Numbered from the stretch's first letter, positions 46,284 through 54,929 are shown. The stretch: DNA of 64,000 nt from Pseudorhodoferax soli (GCF_003337555.1 NZ_QPJK01000009.1:62001-126000), one strand, 5' to 3'. The notes: generated by a model not told the origin, from the sequence alone. Numbers and translations: made by a program.

Positions 46284-47285
46284 ATGCCCATCGCCTTCCC
46301 ATCCCCTGCCACGCCCGTTGCACGCCGCACGGTGCTGCGCGCCGGCCTGGGCGCACTGGCCGCCAGCACACTCGGCGCACCGGCTTTCGCCAGCACCGCC
46401 TTCCCCAACAAGCCCATCCAGCTGCAGCTGCCCTTCCCGGCCGGCGGCATGTTCGATGCCGTGCTGCGCGCGCTGGCCGAGGCCGCCGCCAAGGACCTGG
46501 GCCAACCCATCGTGCTCATGCACCGCGCGGGCGCTGGCGGCGTGACGGGCGTGTCCAGCCTGACCAGCATGGGCGACGCCGATGGCTACCTGCTCGGCGT
46601 GATGCACAACTCGGTGATCCGCTGGCCGCACATGAACAAGGTGGCCTGGGACCCCCGCACCGACTTCACCTACCTGATGGGCCTGAACAACCTGACCACC
46701 GGCATCGCGGTGGCGGCCGACGCGCCGTGGAAGACGCTGGCCGAGCTGCTGGCCGATGCCAAGGCCAGGCCCGGCCAGCTGAGCTGGGGCAACGTGGGCG
46801 CCATCAGCGCCAACCGCATCTACGCCGAACGGCTGGCGCGCGCCGCGGGCGCCAAGTTCAACTTCATCCCGTTCAAGGGCGGGAACGAGCAGCTGACGGC
46901 CGTGGTCGGCCGCCACCTCGATGTCTATGGCGACCCCGGCTTCGGCGCCATGGCGCGCAGCGGCAAGCTGCGCGTGCTGGCCACTTTCACCGAGCAGCGC
47001 CTGAGCCAGTGGCCCAACGTGCCCACGGTGCGCGAGCTGGGCCACGACCTCGTGGTGCAGTCGCCGTTCGGCCTGGTCGCACCCAAGAACATGGACCCGG
47101 CCGTGCGCGCGCGGCTCGAGTCGGCGTTCCAGAAGGCGGCGCACGACCCGGCCTACCGCCGCATCGTCGACGACTTCGACCTGGCGCCCTGGAACATCGG
47201 CGGCGAGGCCTACCGCCAGTACGCGGTGGCGCAGTACGACCGCGAGAAACAGATGCTCGACGAGATCGGCTTCAAGCCGGAATAG
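46284..47285 (+). CDS. Bug-family substrate-binding protein
   Basis: Periplasmic binding protein of 333 residues of the TctC/Bug family. The N-terminus has a twin-Arg stretch (ARRTVLRAGLGALAASTLGAPAFAS), so export by Tat is possible. NKPIQLQLPFPAGGMFDAVLRALAEA and AGAGGVTGVSSL are the family ligand-loop regions. A GGAGAC site precedes the ATG at 46284. It shares a promoter with the following lipase-like lipoprotein gene. The ligand is probably a carboxylate released or used by this operon (inference). Confidence 0.88.
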   Translation: MPIAFPSPATPVARRTVLRAGLGALAASTLGAPAFASTAFPNKPIQLQLPFPAGGMFDAVLRALAEAAAKDLGQPIVLMHRAGAGGVTGVSSLTSMGDADGYLLGVMHNSVIRWPHMNKVAWDPRTDFTYLMGLNNLTTGIAVAADAPWKTLAELLADAKARPGQLSWGNVGAISANRIYAERLARAAGAKFNFIPFKGGNEQLTAVVGRHLDVYGDPGFGAMARSGKLRVLATFTEQRLSQWPNVPTVRELGHDLVVQSPFGLVAPKNMDPAVRARLESAFQKAAHDPAYRRIVDDFDLAPWNIGGEAYRQYAVAQYDREKQMLDEIGFKPE

Positions 47286-47327
47286 CCGACCGGCATCCAT
47301 CCACCACAAAGAGAGAAGAGGAGACAC

Positions 47328-49472
47328 ATGAAGAAGACAACACCCCCAACCCTGCTGCGCCTGTCGGTGCTGGCGCTGGTCGCTGCCGTGGGCACGGCCT
47401 GCGGCGGCTCCAGCGACGACACCAGCGACGTCGCCGTCGCGTTCTCCAGCAGCAAGCCCGACGCCGCGCCGTTCCCGAGCGACCGCTACACGGTGGCCGA
47501 CACGCGCCAGCTGTCGCAGCTGCGTGTCGCGCTGCCCAAGCCCGACTGCGCCGTGCGCGTCAGCGACTGCTACGACATCGACGAGCTCAACACGCTGGAC
47601 GGCTTCTCGCTGGTCCCGCGCTTCACGGTGCCCTTCACGGGCGACATCGATCCCGCCACGGTGACCAGCGACAGCGTCTACCTGCTCGAACTGGCCAGCG
47701 GCCGCAAGATCGGCATCAACCAGACCGCCTGGGACGCGCCCGCGCGGCTGCTGTCCTTCAAGAGCGACGAGCTGCTGCGCGAGCAGCAGCGCTACCTGAT
47801 GGTGGTGACCGACCGCGTGCGCGACACCGCCGGCAAGCGCCTGGGCGGCGGTGAATGGCTGGACGCCTCCAGCGGCCTGGCCATCGGCCGCGCCAGCGAG
47901 AGCGGTGGCTACCGCGAGGCGCTGCGCCAAGCCCTGGCACAGGCGCCTGCCAACGCCGGCAAGCCCGTCGCCGCGACCCTGTTCACCACGCAGAACGCCA
48001 CCGCCACGCTGGCGGCCATGGCCGCTGCCGCCAAGGCGCGCACCGCCACAGGCATCGACTTCATGGTGGCCACGCAGGGTGGCACGCCGGCGCGTGCGCT
48101 GTTCGGCATCGACCAGATCGCCTCCGGCGTGGTCCACCGCCAAAGCGGCACGGCGCCGCAGTTCGCCGACACGGCGCTGCGCCTGTCCGCATTGCAGGTG
48201 GTGCCGGGCAGCGTGGCGCAGGTCGGCTTCGGCCGCTTTGCCTCGCCCACCTTTTTGGACGCCAAGGTGCGCATCGCGCCCACCGGCACGGCCGCGTTGC
48301 CGCAGCTGCTGGGCGAGACGCAGGTGGCGGTGCAGGTCTTCGTGCCCGCAGGCACCAAGCCGGCCGGCGGCTGGCCGGTGGTGCTGTTCGGCCATGGGCT
48401 GGGCAACAACATGCACGATTCGCCGTGGGCCATCGCCTCGGTGCTGGCGTCCTACGGCCTGGCCACGGCCTCGATCCACGTGGTGGGCCACGGCGGCGGC
48501 GCCCAGAGCACGCTGGAGCTGGCCCTGTCCGGCGGCGGCCAAGCCAGCGTGGCCGTGCCGGGCCGCGGCATCGACCAGAACGGCGACGGCCAGATCACCC
48601 CGTTCGAAGGCGCCACGGCGCCCGCACCCTACGGCGTGATCGGCTCGCGCGACGCGCTGCGCCAGACCGTCACCGACCTGGTGGAGCTGGCGCGCCGCTT
48701 CCAAGCCGGCGTGGACATCGATGGCGACGGCCAGAGCGACTTCGACGGCAGGCGCGTGACCTACAGCGGCCAGTCCTTCGGCGGCGTCTACGGCACCATG
48801 CTGCTGGCGGTCGACAAGGACCTCGTGGCCGGCGTGCCCAACGTGGGCGGCGGCAGCCTGATCGAGGCCACACGACTGGGCGGGCTGCGCTCGCTGCGCG
48901 TGGCCTCGCTGGCGGGCCGCACGCCCTCGCTGATCAACCTGCCGCCCACGGCGACCGGCGCCGCGCAGTTCGACGAGAACCTGCCGTTCCGCGGCCAGCC
49001 GGTGTTGAGCAAGCATGTGGACGGCGCGCAGGCCATTGCCAAGCTGTTCGACCACAGCGAATGGGCGCAGCAGTCCGGCGAGGCCACGGCCTATGCGCCG
49101 CTGATCCGCTTGCGGCCGCTGGCGGGCCATGCCCCCAAGCCCATCGTCTACCAGTTGGCCAAGGGCGACACGGTGATGACCAACACCAGCTCCGGCATGG
49201 TGGTGCGCGGCGGCGCGCTGGGCGACCGCGTGAGCTGGTTCCGGCACGACCTGGCGTTCAACAACAACAACGCCGTGGCGCGCAACCCGCACGGCTACAT
49301 GCTGGACATCACGAACCCGGCGGCCTTGCCCTATGCCTTGCAGGCGCAGCGGCAGATCGGCGCCTTCCTGGCGAGTGGCGGCACGGACTTCAGCGATGCG
49401 GACGGCACCGGGCCGTACTACGAGAACGTCGTCGATCCGGCCGTGCTGGATGCGCTGAACTTCCTGCCCTGA
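47328..49472 (+). CDS. Secreted lipase/esterase-like lipoprotein with EF-hand-type loop
   Basis: Alpha/beta-hydrolase of 714 residues. The signal peptide ends in a lipobox (VAAVGTACGGS), so it is membrane-anchored. Residues 35-300 resemble the N-terminal domain of bacterial virulence-factor lipases (PFPSDRYTVAD, FTGDIDPATV). VLFGHGLGNNMHD is the oxyanion region and GQSFGG holds the nucleophile S483. D416-x-N418-x-D420-G with E427 is a complete EF-hand calcium loop; a second Asp-rich loop (DIDGDGQSDFDG) follows. A calcium-stabilised ester hydrolase outside the cytoplasm is likely. It would release a fatty or other acid for the neighbouring CoA pathway. Confidence 0.85.
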   Translation: MKKTTPPTLLRLSVLALVAAVGTACGGSSDDTSDVAVAFSSSKPDAAPFPSDRYTVADTRQLSQLRVALPKPDCAVRVSDCYDIDELNTLDGFSLVPRFTVPFTGDIDPATVTSDSVYLLELASGRKIGINQTAWDAPARLLSFKSDELLREQQRYLMVVTDRVRDTAGKRLGGGEWLDASSGLAIGRASESGGYREALRQALAQAPANAGKPVAATLFTTQNATATLAAMAAAAKARTATGIDFMVATQGGTPARALFGIDQIASGVVHRQSGTAPQFADTALRLSALQVVPGSVAQVGFGRFASPTFLDAKVRIAPTGTAALPQLLGETQVAVQVFVPAGTKPAGGWPVVLFGHGLGNNMHDSPWAIASVLASYGLATASIHVVGHGGGAQSTLELALSGGGQASVAVPGRGIDQNGDGQITPFEGATAPAPYGVIGSRDALRQTVTDLVELARRFQAGVDIDGDGQSDFDGRRVTYSGQSFGGVYGTMLLAVDKDLVAGVPNVGGGSLIEATRLGGLRSLRVASLAGRTPSLINLPPTATGAAQFDENLPFRGQPVLSKHVDGAQAIAKLFDHSEWAQQSGEATAYAPLIRLRPLAGHAPKPIVYQLAKGDTVMTNTSSGMVVRGGALGDRVSWFRHDLAFNNNNAVARNPHGYMLDITNPAALPYALQAQRQIGAFLASGGTDFSDADGTGPYYENVVDPAVLDALNFLP

Positions 49473-49536
49473 TGCGGCATACGCGGCCCGGCGCGCGCCG
49501 GCTGCGCAAGTGACAGTGGGCAGGGGGCGCGGCCTC

Positions 49537-49542
49537 TAGAAT
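49537..49542 (+). promoter_or_regulatory. Candidate -10 of the AraC-type regulator gene
   Basis: TAGAAT at 49537-49542 sits in GGCCTCTAGAATTTGCCG, which closely resembles the -10 context of the operon at 46222 (CGCCTCTAGTCTTGCCGG). No GGCCAT direct repeat precedes it. The ATG at 49555 would be only a few bases from the transcription start. Confidence 0.45.
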
Positions 49543-49554
49543 TTGCCGCGTTCC

Positions 49555-50580
49555 ATGCCACCACTCTCCGCCGGCAACACGCGGCAAACCATCGCCATCG
49601 GCCAGGTCCAGCAGATCGTGCTGGGCGCGCGCCGTGCCGGCCGCGATGTCGACGCCCTGCTGCAGCGCGCCGGCATCCCGCCCGAACTGCTGGGCTCGCC
49701 GCTCTCGCGCGTGAGCCAGGCGCAGTACGCGGCCCTCATCTTCGAACTGCGCCACAGCCTGCGCGACGAGCTGTGGGGCCTGTGCAGCAGGCCGCTGCCG
49801 CTGGGCAGCTTCGAGGCGGCCTGCCGCCAGGCCGTGGGTTGCCGCACGCTGGGCGAGGCGCTGCGCGCCGGCCTGCGCCACTACCGGCTGCTGCTGGCCG
49901 ACTTCACACCGCGCCTGCACGTGCACGACGGCGTGGCCAGCATGGCGCTGGCGCCGCGCCTGCCGGTCGACGAGCGCCTGAGCTACGCGATGCGCTGCTT
50001 CGCGTTCCTGGGCTACGGCCTGGTCTGCTGGCTCGTGGCACGGCGCCTGCCGCTGCTGGCGGTGGATCTGCCCCGCACCGAGGCCGACCGCACCGGTGAC
50101 GCACCACAGCTGTTCCAGGCCCCGCCGCACTACGGCCTGCGCGCCGGCTGGCGCTTCGAGGCGCGCTGGCTGGCGCTGCCCATCGTGCAGACGCCCGAGA
50201 GCCTGGCCGGCTTCCTGGCCCAGGCGCCGGCCAGCCTGCTGCTGAAGTACCGCGACGACAGCAGCCTGGCCGAGCGCATCCGCCGCCTGCTGCGCCGCCA
50301 CCTGGGCGGGCCCATGCCCTCGCTCGAAGACGTGGGCGCCCAGCTCGCGATGACGCCGCAGACCCTGCGCCGGCGCCTGCGCGAGGAAGGCGCAGGCTTC
50401 CGCGCGATCCGCGACGACCTGCTGCGCGACGCCGCCATCGACTACCTCACGCACCCCGGCCTCACGCTGCCCGAGATCGCGGGGCAACTGGGCTTCTCCG
50501 AGGCCAGCACCTTCCACCGCGCGTTCAAGAGCTGGACGGGCCTGGCGCCCGGCGCCTACCGGCAGGAACGCCTGGGCTGA
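49555..50580 (+). CDS. AraC-family transcriptional regulator
   Basis: Regulator of 341 residues. The N-terminal sensor domain (residues 10-220) is of the type found in OruR/ArgR-like AraC proteins (IFELRHSLRDELWGLCSRPLPLGSFEAACR). The C-terminal domain has two helix-turn-helix motifs: PSLEDVGAQLAMTPQTLRRRLREEGAGFRAI and LTLPEIAGQLGFSEASTFHRAFKSWTG. Such proteins usually activate adjacent lipid or carboxylate catabolic operons by binding direct repeats. Repeats with 22-base spacing lie before the operons on both sides. The ligand is unknown. Confidence 0.9.
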   Translation: MPPLSAGNTRQTIAIGQVQQIVLGARRAGRDVDALLQRAGIPPELLGSPLSRVSQAQYAALIFELRHSLRDELWGLCSRPLPLGSFEAACRQAVGCRTLGEALRAGLRHYRLLLADFTPRLHVHDGVASMALAPRLPVDERLSYAMRCFAFLGYGLVCWLVARRLPLLAVDLPRTEADRTGDAPQLFQAPPHYGLRAGWRFEARWLALPIVQTPESLAGFLAQAPASLLLKYRDDSSLAERIRRLLRRHLGGPMPSLEDVGAQLAMTPQTLRRRLREEGAGFRAIRDDLLRDAAIDYLTHPGLTLPEIAGQLGFSEASTFHRAFKSWTGLAPGAYRQERLG

Positions 50581-50608
50581 AACGCCCGGGTTAACCCTGG
50601 GTGGGCGT

Positions 50609-50620
50609 GCCGCGCGCGGC
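50609..50620. other. 12-bp GC palindrome after the AraC-type gene
   Basis: GCCGCGCGCGGC at 50609-50620 is a perfect palindrome, and GGGTTAACCC at 50588-50597 is another. They lie between the regulator stop and the next promoter. They could form a terminator without a T-run or act as binding sites; neither can be settled from sequence. Confidence 0.25.
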
Positions 50621-50634
50621 ACTTTGAGCGTTCG

Positions 50635-50690
50635 GGCCAATCTCTTCCATCGCTTCGGCCATGGGCTGCGCCACGGCCGCTGCCTAGACT
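50635..50690 (+). promoter_or_regulatory. AraC-type activator site and promoter of the thiolase operon
   Basis: GGCCA occurs at 50635-50639 and 50657-50661, 22 bases apart. TAGACT at 50685-50690 is the -10, 28 bases after the start of the second repeat. These spacings equal those before the Bug/lipase operon at 46172-46227. The flanks also match (CGGCCATG and GGCCGC...CTAG.CTTG). The mRNA leader to the thiolase start would be about 140 bases. Confidence 0.7.
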
Positions 50691-50714
50691 TGTTTGCAGC
50701 CACAGGAGACACGT

Positions 50715-50840
50715 TTGACCCGCATGCCCGACGCCGCGCACCTTCGCCGCACCGTCCGTCTGGCCGCCGCTTCAGCGGCGGCGCTGGCCATCCCGCTCCA
50801 GCGAGCCCCATTCTTTTTCCCAGCCAAGGAACACCCATGA
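50715..50840 (+). CDS. Small upstream ORF overlapping the thiolase start
   Basis: A 41-codon frame starts at TTG 50715, seven bases after a GGAGAC ribosome site; an in-phase ATG follows at 50724. It ends in TGA at 50838-50840, overlapping the thiolase ATG (ATGA). The product is basic, then hydrophobic (RRTVRLAAASAAALAIPL), like the signal peptide of a Bug protein. It may be the remnant of a deleted Bug gene or a coupling leader peptide. No evidence of expression. Confidence 0.4.
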   Translation: MTRMPDAAHLRRTVRLAAASAAALAIPLQRAPFFFPAKEHP

Positions 50841-52021
50841 AACGCAATGTCTACGTCGCCGGCGTCGGAATGATCCCCTTCACCAAGCCCGGCAAGAGCG
50901 AGCCCTACACCGTGATGGGCGCCCGCGCCGCCGAGCTCGCGCTCAAGGACGCCGGCGTGCCCTACGACGCCGTGCAGCAGGCCTACGTGAGCTACGTCTA
51001 CGGCGACTCCACCGCCGGCCAGGCCGCCATCTACGGCGTGGGCCTGACGGGCATCCCGGTGTTCAACCTCAACAACAACTGCTCCAGCGGCTCGTCGGCG
51101 CTGTACCTGGCGCGCCAGGCGGTCGAGAGCGGCGTGGCCGAATGCGCCATCGCGCTGGGCTTCGAGCAGATGGTGCCGGGTGCGCTCAAGGGGGCCTACG
51201 AAGACCGTCCCTCGCCGATGGCGCGTTTCGCCGAGACCATGGACCAGCTGCAAGGCACGCTGCCCACCGCACCGCGCGCGGCCCAGTTCTTCGGCGGCGC
51301 GGGCCGCGACTACATCAAGCAGTACGGCATCCGCCCCGACACCTTCGGCCGCATCTCGGTCAAGGCGCGCCAGCACGCCGCGCGCAACCCGCTCGCCGTG
51401 TTCCGCGACACCGTGACGCTGGAAGAGGTGATGGCCTCGCCCGCCGTGTTCGACCCGCTCACGCGCCTGCAGTGCTGCCCGCCCACCTGCGGCGCGGCCG
51501 CCACCATCGTGTGCTCGGAAGCGTTCGCCAAGAAGCACGGCATCGCGCTCAAGGTGCGCATCGCGGCCCAGTCGATGACCACCGACACGCCCAGCACCTT
51601 CGACAGCGGCGACATGCGCCGCGTGGTCGGCTACGACATGACGGCCGCCGCCGCCAAGCAGGTCTACGAGGCCGCGGGTGTGGGCCCGGAAGATGTGGAC
51701 GTGGTCGAGCTGCACGACTGCTTCACCGCCAACGAACTCATCACCTACGAAGGCCTGGGCCTGACGCCCGAGGGCACGGCCGAGAAGTTCATCCTGGACG
51801 GCGACAACACCTACGGCGGCAAGGTCGTCACCAACCCCTCGGGCGGCCTCTTGTCCAAGGGCCACCCGCTGGGCGCCACGGGCCTGGCGCAGTGCTACGA
51901 GCTCACGCACCAGCTGCGCGGCACAGCCGACCAACGCCAGGTGGAAGGCGCGCGGCTTGCGCTGCAACACAACCTGGGCCTGGGCGGCGCCTGCGTCGTC
52001 ACGCTGTACGAGCGGGTGTGA
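50837..52021 (+). CDS. Thiolase / lipid-transfer-protein-type (SCP-x) acyl-CoA acyltransferase
   Basis: Thiolase-fold enzyme of 394 residues. The nucleophile Cys lies in NLNNNCSSGSSALYLARQ. HDCF and the GHPLGATG motif supply the catalytic His residues. Members of this group cleave 3-oxoacyl-CoA chains, or act in branched and cyclic substrates such as sterol side chains, and often lack the second Cys of standard thiolases. It heads an operon of at least nine genes for CoA-dependent acid breakdown. Start at ATG 50837, coupled to a small upstream frame. Confidence 0.88.
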   Translation: MKRNVYVAGVGMIPFTKPGKSEPYTVMGARAAELALKDAGVPYDAVQQAYVSYVYGDSTAGQAAIYGVGLTGIPVFNLNNNCSSGSSALYLARQAVESGVAECAIALGFEQMVPGALKGAYEDRPSPMARFAETMDQLQGTLPTAPRAAQFFGGAGRDYIKQYGIRPDTFGRISVKARQHAARNPLAVFRDTVTLEEVMASPAVFDPLTRLQCCPPTCGAAATIVCSEAFAKKHGIALKVRIAAQSMTTDTPSTFDSGDMRRVVGYDMTAAAAKQVYEAAGVGPEDVDVVELHDCFTANELITYEGLGLTPEGTAEKFILDGDNTYGGKVVTNPSGGLLSKGHPLGATGLAQCYELTHQLRGTADQRQVEGARLALQHNLGLGGACVVTLYERV

Positions 52022-52034
52022 GCAAGGAGCACGC

Positions 52035-52478
52035 ATGATCGACAAGAAATACATCGGCCACACCCAGCCGGCCTTCACGGTGCCGGTGGAGGCCTCGCGC
52101 CTGCGCTTCTTCGCCAAGGCCACGGGCCAACTCGATTCGGTCTACAGCGACGAGTCGGCTGCACGCGATGCCGGCCACCCCGCGCTGCCCGTGCCGCCCA
52201 CGTTCCTGTTCTGCCTGGAGATGGAATCGCCCGACCCAGCCGCGCTGCGCAACCTGCTGGGCCTGGACTACCGCCGCCTGCTGCACGGCGAGCAACGCTT
52301 CGTCTACCACCGCATGGTGTACGCGGGCGACCAGCTGACCTTCGAGCAGCGCATCGACGACATCTACGACAAGAAGGGCGGCGCGCTGGAGTTCGTCGTG
52401 CGCACCACGCGCGTGACCAACCAGCGCGGCGAGCACGTGGCCGACCTCAAGGGCGTCACCGTGATGCGCAACGGCTGA
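52035..52478 (+). CDS. MaoC-like N-terminal-type dehydratase subunit
   Basis: Hotdog-fold protein of 147 residues like the N-terminal half of fused MaoC/FAS1-type dehydratases: MIDKKYIGHTQPAFTVPVEASRLRFFAKATG, ALPVPPTFLFCLE and HGEQRFVYHRMVYAGDQL. This half normally binds substrate but lacks the catalytic Asp-His pair. The next gene supplies the catalytic half, so the two should form a heteromeric enoyl-CoA hydratase. Thirteen bases follow the thiolase stop. Confidence 0.85.
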   Translation: MIDKKYIGHTQPAFTVPVEASRLRFFAKATGQLDSVYSDESAARDAGHPALPVPPTFLFCLEMESPDPAALRNLLGLDYRRLLHGEQRFVYHRMVYAGDQLTFEQRIDDIYDKKGGALEFVVRTTRVTNQRGEHVADLKGVTVMRNG

Positions 52479-52491
52479 AGGAGACACGAAC

Positions 52492-52911
52492 ATGACCACC
52501 ATCACCTACGACCAGATCAATGTCGGCGACGCACTGCCCGCCTTCGAGACCGAGGCGATCTCGCGCCTCACGCTGGCGCTGTACTGCGGCGCCTCCGGCG
52601 ACCACAACCCCATCCACGTGGACACAGACTTCGCCAAGGCCGCCGGCCAGAGCGACGTGTTCGCGCACGGCATGCTGTCCATGGCCTACCTGGGCCGCCT
52701 GCTGACCAACTGGGTGCCGCAGACCGCGCTGCGCGAGTACGGCGTGCGCTTCGTCGCGATCACGCAGGTGGGCGCCAAGGTCCGCTGCGAAGGCCGCGTG
52801 ACCGAGAAGTTCGAGCAGGACGGCGAGCGCCGCGTGCGCGTCGAACTCTCCACCACCGACCAGAACGGCCAGGCCAAGCTGGCCGGCGACGCCGTGTTGG
52901 CCCTTTCCTGA
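52492..52911 (+). CDS. MaoC-like dehydratase, catalytic subunit
   Basis: Hotdog-fold hydratase of 139 residues. The hydratase-2 signature is YCGASGDHNPIHVDTDFA with the Asp-His pair, followed by FAHGMLSMAYLGRLL. It adds water to trans-2-enoyl-CoA, giving the R-3-hydroxyacyl form. It pairs with the preceding N-type subunit, 14 bases upstream with its own GGAGAC site. The next gene, a short-chain dehydrogenase, would oxidise the hydroxyl. Confidence 0.88.
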   Translation: MTTITYDQINVGDALPAFETEAISRLTLALYCGASGDHNPIHVDTDFAKAAGQSDVFAHGMLSMAYLGRLLTNWVPQTALREYGVRFVAITQVGAKVRCEGRVTEKFEQDGERRVRVELSTTDQNGQAKLAGDAVLALS

Positions 52912-52928
52912 ATCCAACGAGACAAGAC

Positions 52929-53750
52929 ATGACGCTCAAGCTCCTAGACAAAGTTGCCCTGGTCTCCGGCTCCGGCCGCGGCATCGGCAATGCCATCGCG
53001 ATGAAGCTCGCCTCCGAAGGCGCGCGCCTGGTCATCAACGACCTCGACGAAGCACCGGCCATGGAAACCGTGGCCGCCATCCGCGCGGCCGGCGGCCAGG
53101 CCGTGGCCTGCGTCGGCAGCGTGACCGATGCCGACTTCGGCACACGCTTCGTCGGCGCCGCGCTCAAGGAATTCGGCGGCGTGGACATCATCGTCAACAA
53201 CGCCGGCTACACCTGGGACAACGTGATCCAGAAGATGAGCGACCAGCAGTGGGAAGACATCCTGGCCGTGCACCTGACGGCGCCGTTCCGCATCTTGCGC
53301 GCCGCCGCCGAGTTCATCCGCGAGGCCGCCAAGAAGGAGGCCGACGCGCCGGTGTTCCGCAAGGTCGTCAACATCTCGTCCACCTCGGGCGTGTACGGCA
53401 ACGCGGGCCAGGCCAACTACGCCGCGGCCAAGGCCGGCATCAACGGCCTGACCAAGGCCATGGCCAAGGAGTGGGGGCGCTACAAGGTCAACGTCAACAG
53501 CGTGGCGTTCGGGCTGATCCAGACGCGGCTGACGCAGCCGCTGACGGCCGGGGAGGCCAGCGTGGACATCGGCGGCCGCACCATCGCGGTGGGCGTGCAG
53601 CCCGACCGCCTGAAGGCCGCAGAAGCCACGATCCCGCTGGGCCGTGGGGGCACGCCGGAAGAGGCGGCCGGCGCGGTCTACATGTTCTGCATCCCCGAGT
53701 CGAACTACGTGAGCGGCCAAGTGCTGGTCTGCGGCGGAGGCCGGCCATGA
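52929..53750 (+). CDS. Short-chain dehydrogenase/reductase (3-hydroxyacyl-CoA dehydrogenase candidate)
   Basis: Classical SDR of 273 residues. The cofactor motif is VSGSGRGIGNAIA, then NNAG and NISSTSGVYGNAGQANYAAAKAG with the Ser, Tyr and Lys of the active site. Acidic residues after the second strand (INDLDEAP) favour NAD over NADP. An insert of about 12 residues (REAAKKEADAPVFRK) sits before the active-site Ser. In this operon it would oxidise the 3-hydroxyacyl-CoA made by the MaoC pair before thiolysis (inference). It overlaps the acyl-CoA dehydrogenase gene by four bases. Confidence 0.88.
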   Translation: MTLKLLDKVALVSGSGRGIGNAIAMKLASEGARLVINDLDEAPAMETVAAIRAAGGQAVACVGSVTDADFGTRFVGAALKEFGGVDIIVNNAGYTWDNVIQKMSDQQWEDILAVHLTAPFRILRAAAEFIREAAKKEADAPVFRKVVNISSTSGVYGNAGQANYAAAKAGINGLTKAMAKEWGRYKVNVNSVAFGLIQTRLTQPLTAGEASVDIGGRTIAVGVQPDRLKAAEATIPLGRGGTPEEAAGAVYMFCIPESNYVSGQVLVCGGGRP

Positions 53751-54907
53751 TGCAGGCCCCTCGCGCCTGGATGACACCCGAACTCGAACTGGTGCGCGAC
53801 ACCGCGCGCCGCTTCTTCGAAACCGAGTGCGTGCCCAACCAGAAGAAGTGGCAGGAGCAGGGCCACGTCGACCGCGCCATCTGGCGCCGCGCCGGCGAAC
53901 TCGGCCTGCTCTGCGCCGGCATCCCCGAGGAATATGGCGGCGGTGGCGGCAGCTTCCTGCACGAGGCCGTCATCTGCGAAGAGCAGATGCGCGCGCTGGT
54001 CAACAGCTTCTCGATCAACGTGCACAGCGGCATCGTGGCGCACTACCTGCTGGCCTACGGCACCGAGGCGCAGAAGCAGCGCTGGCTGCCCGGCATGGCG
54101 CAGGGCGAGACCATCGCGGCCATCGCCATGACCGAGCCCGGCGCCGGCACCGACCTGCAACGCATCGCCACCAGCGCGGTGAAGGATGGCGATGACTACG
54201 TGGTCAACGGCGCCAAGACCTTCATCACCAATGGCCTGCTCGCCGACATCATCGTCGTGGCCGTGAAGACCGACCCCACGGCCCGGGCCAAGGGCGTGTC
54301 GCTGGTCGTGATCGAGACCAAGGACCTGGAAGGATTCCGCCGCGGCCGACTGCTCGAGAAGGTCGGCCAGCAGGGCCAGGACACGGTGGAGCTGTTCTTC
54401 AACGACATGCGCGTGCCGCAGGCCAACCTGCTCGGCGGCGAGGAGGGCAAGGGCTTCGCGCAGCTCATGCTGCAGCTGCCGCGCGAGCGTCTGGTGCTGG
54501 CCATCGGCTGCGCGGCCACCATGCAGCGCGCGGTGGACGAAACCCTGGCCTACACGCGCGACCGCAAGATCTTCGGCGACTCGCTGTTGCACCTGCAGAA
54601 CACGCGTTTTAAGCTGGCCGAGTGCCAGACCAAGGCGACCATCGCACGCAGCTTCCTCGACGACTGCGTGGCCCGTCTCGCACGCCACGAACTGGACATT
54701 CCCACCGCCGCCATGGCCAAGTGGTGGGTCAGCCAGGCGACCTGCGAGGTGGTGGACGAGTGCCTGCAACTGCACGGCGGCTACGGCTACATGCAGGAGT
54801 ACCCCATCGCCCGCATGTACGCCGACGTGCGCGTCTCGCGCATCTATGGCGGCGCGAACGAGGTCATGAAAGAGATCATCGCCCGCGCGATGGAAAAGGG
54901 CGACTGA
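53747..54907 (+). CDS. Acyl-CoA dehydrogenase
   Basis: FAD enzyme of 386 residues that introduces the alpha-beta double bond into acyl-CoA. Motifs: AIAMTEPGAGTDLQ, DYVVNGAKTFITNG, RERLVLAIG and the C-terminal LHGGYGYMQEYPIARMYADVRVSRIYGGANEVMKEII. The catalytic base in most members is the Glu of YGGANEVM-type or an earlier residue; here the Glu in GGANE is present. It overlaps the preceding SDR gene (ATGA). Electrons go to electron-transfer flavoprotein, not encoded here. Confidence 0.92.
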   Translation: MMQAPRAWMTPELELVRDTARRFFETECVPNQKKWQEQGHVDRAIWRRAGELGLLCAGIPEEYGGGGGSFLHEAVICEEQMRALVNSFSINVHSGIVAHYLLAYGTEAQKQRWLPGMAQGETIAAIAMTEPGAGTDLQRIATSAVKDGDDYVVNGAKTFITNGLLADIIVVAVKTDPTARAKGVSLVVIETKDLEGFRRGRLLEKVGQQGQDTVELFFNDMRVPQANLLGGEEGKGFAQLMLQLPRERLVLAIGCAATMQRAVDETLAYTRDRKIFGDSLLHLQNTRFKLAECQTKATIARSFLDDCVARLARHELDIPTAAMAKWWVSQATCEVVDECLQLHGGYGYMQEYPIARMYADVRVSRIYGGANEVMKEIIARAMEKGD

Positions 54908-54929
54908 CCCACAGGGGATGGAGACACTG

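Noticed and set aside
46221-49292. Very long open frame (over 1000 codons) on the minus strand
   Set aside because: It is antisense to the Bug and lipase genes, has no recognisable domain, and its Ala/Gly/Arg/His-rich composition is that of a shadow frame in GC-rich DNA.
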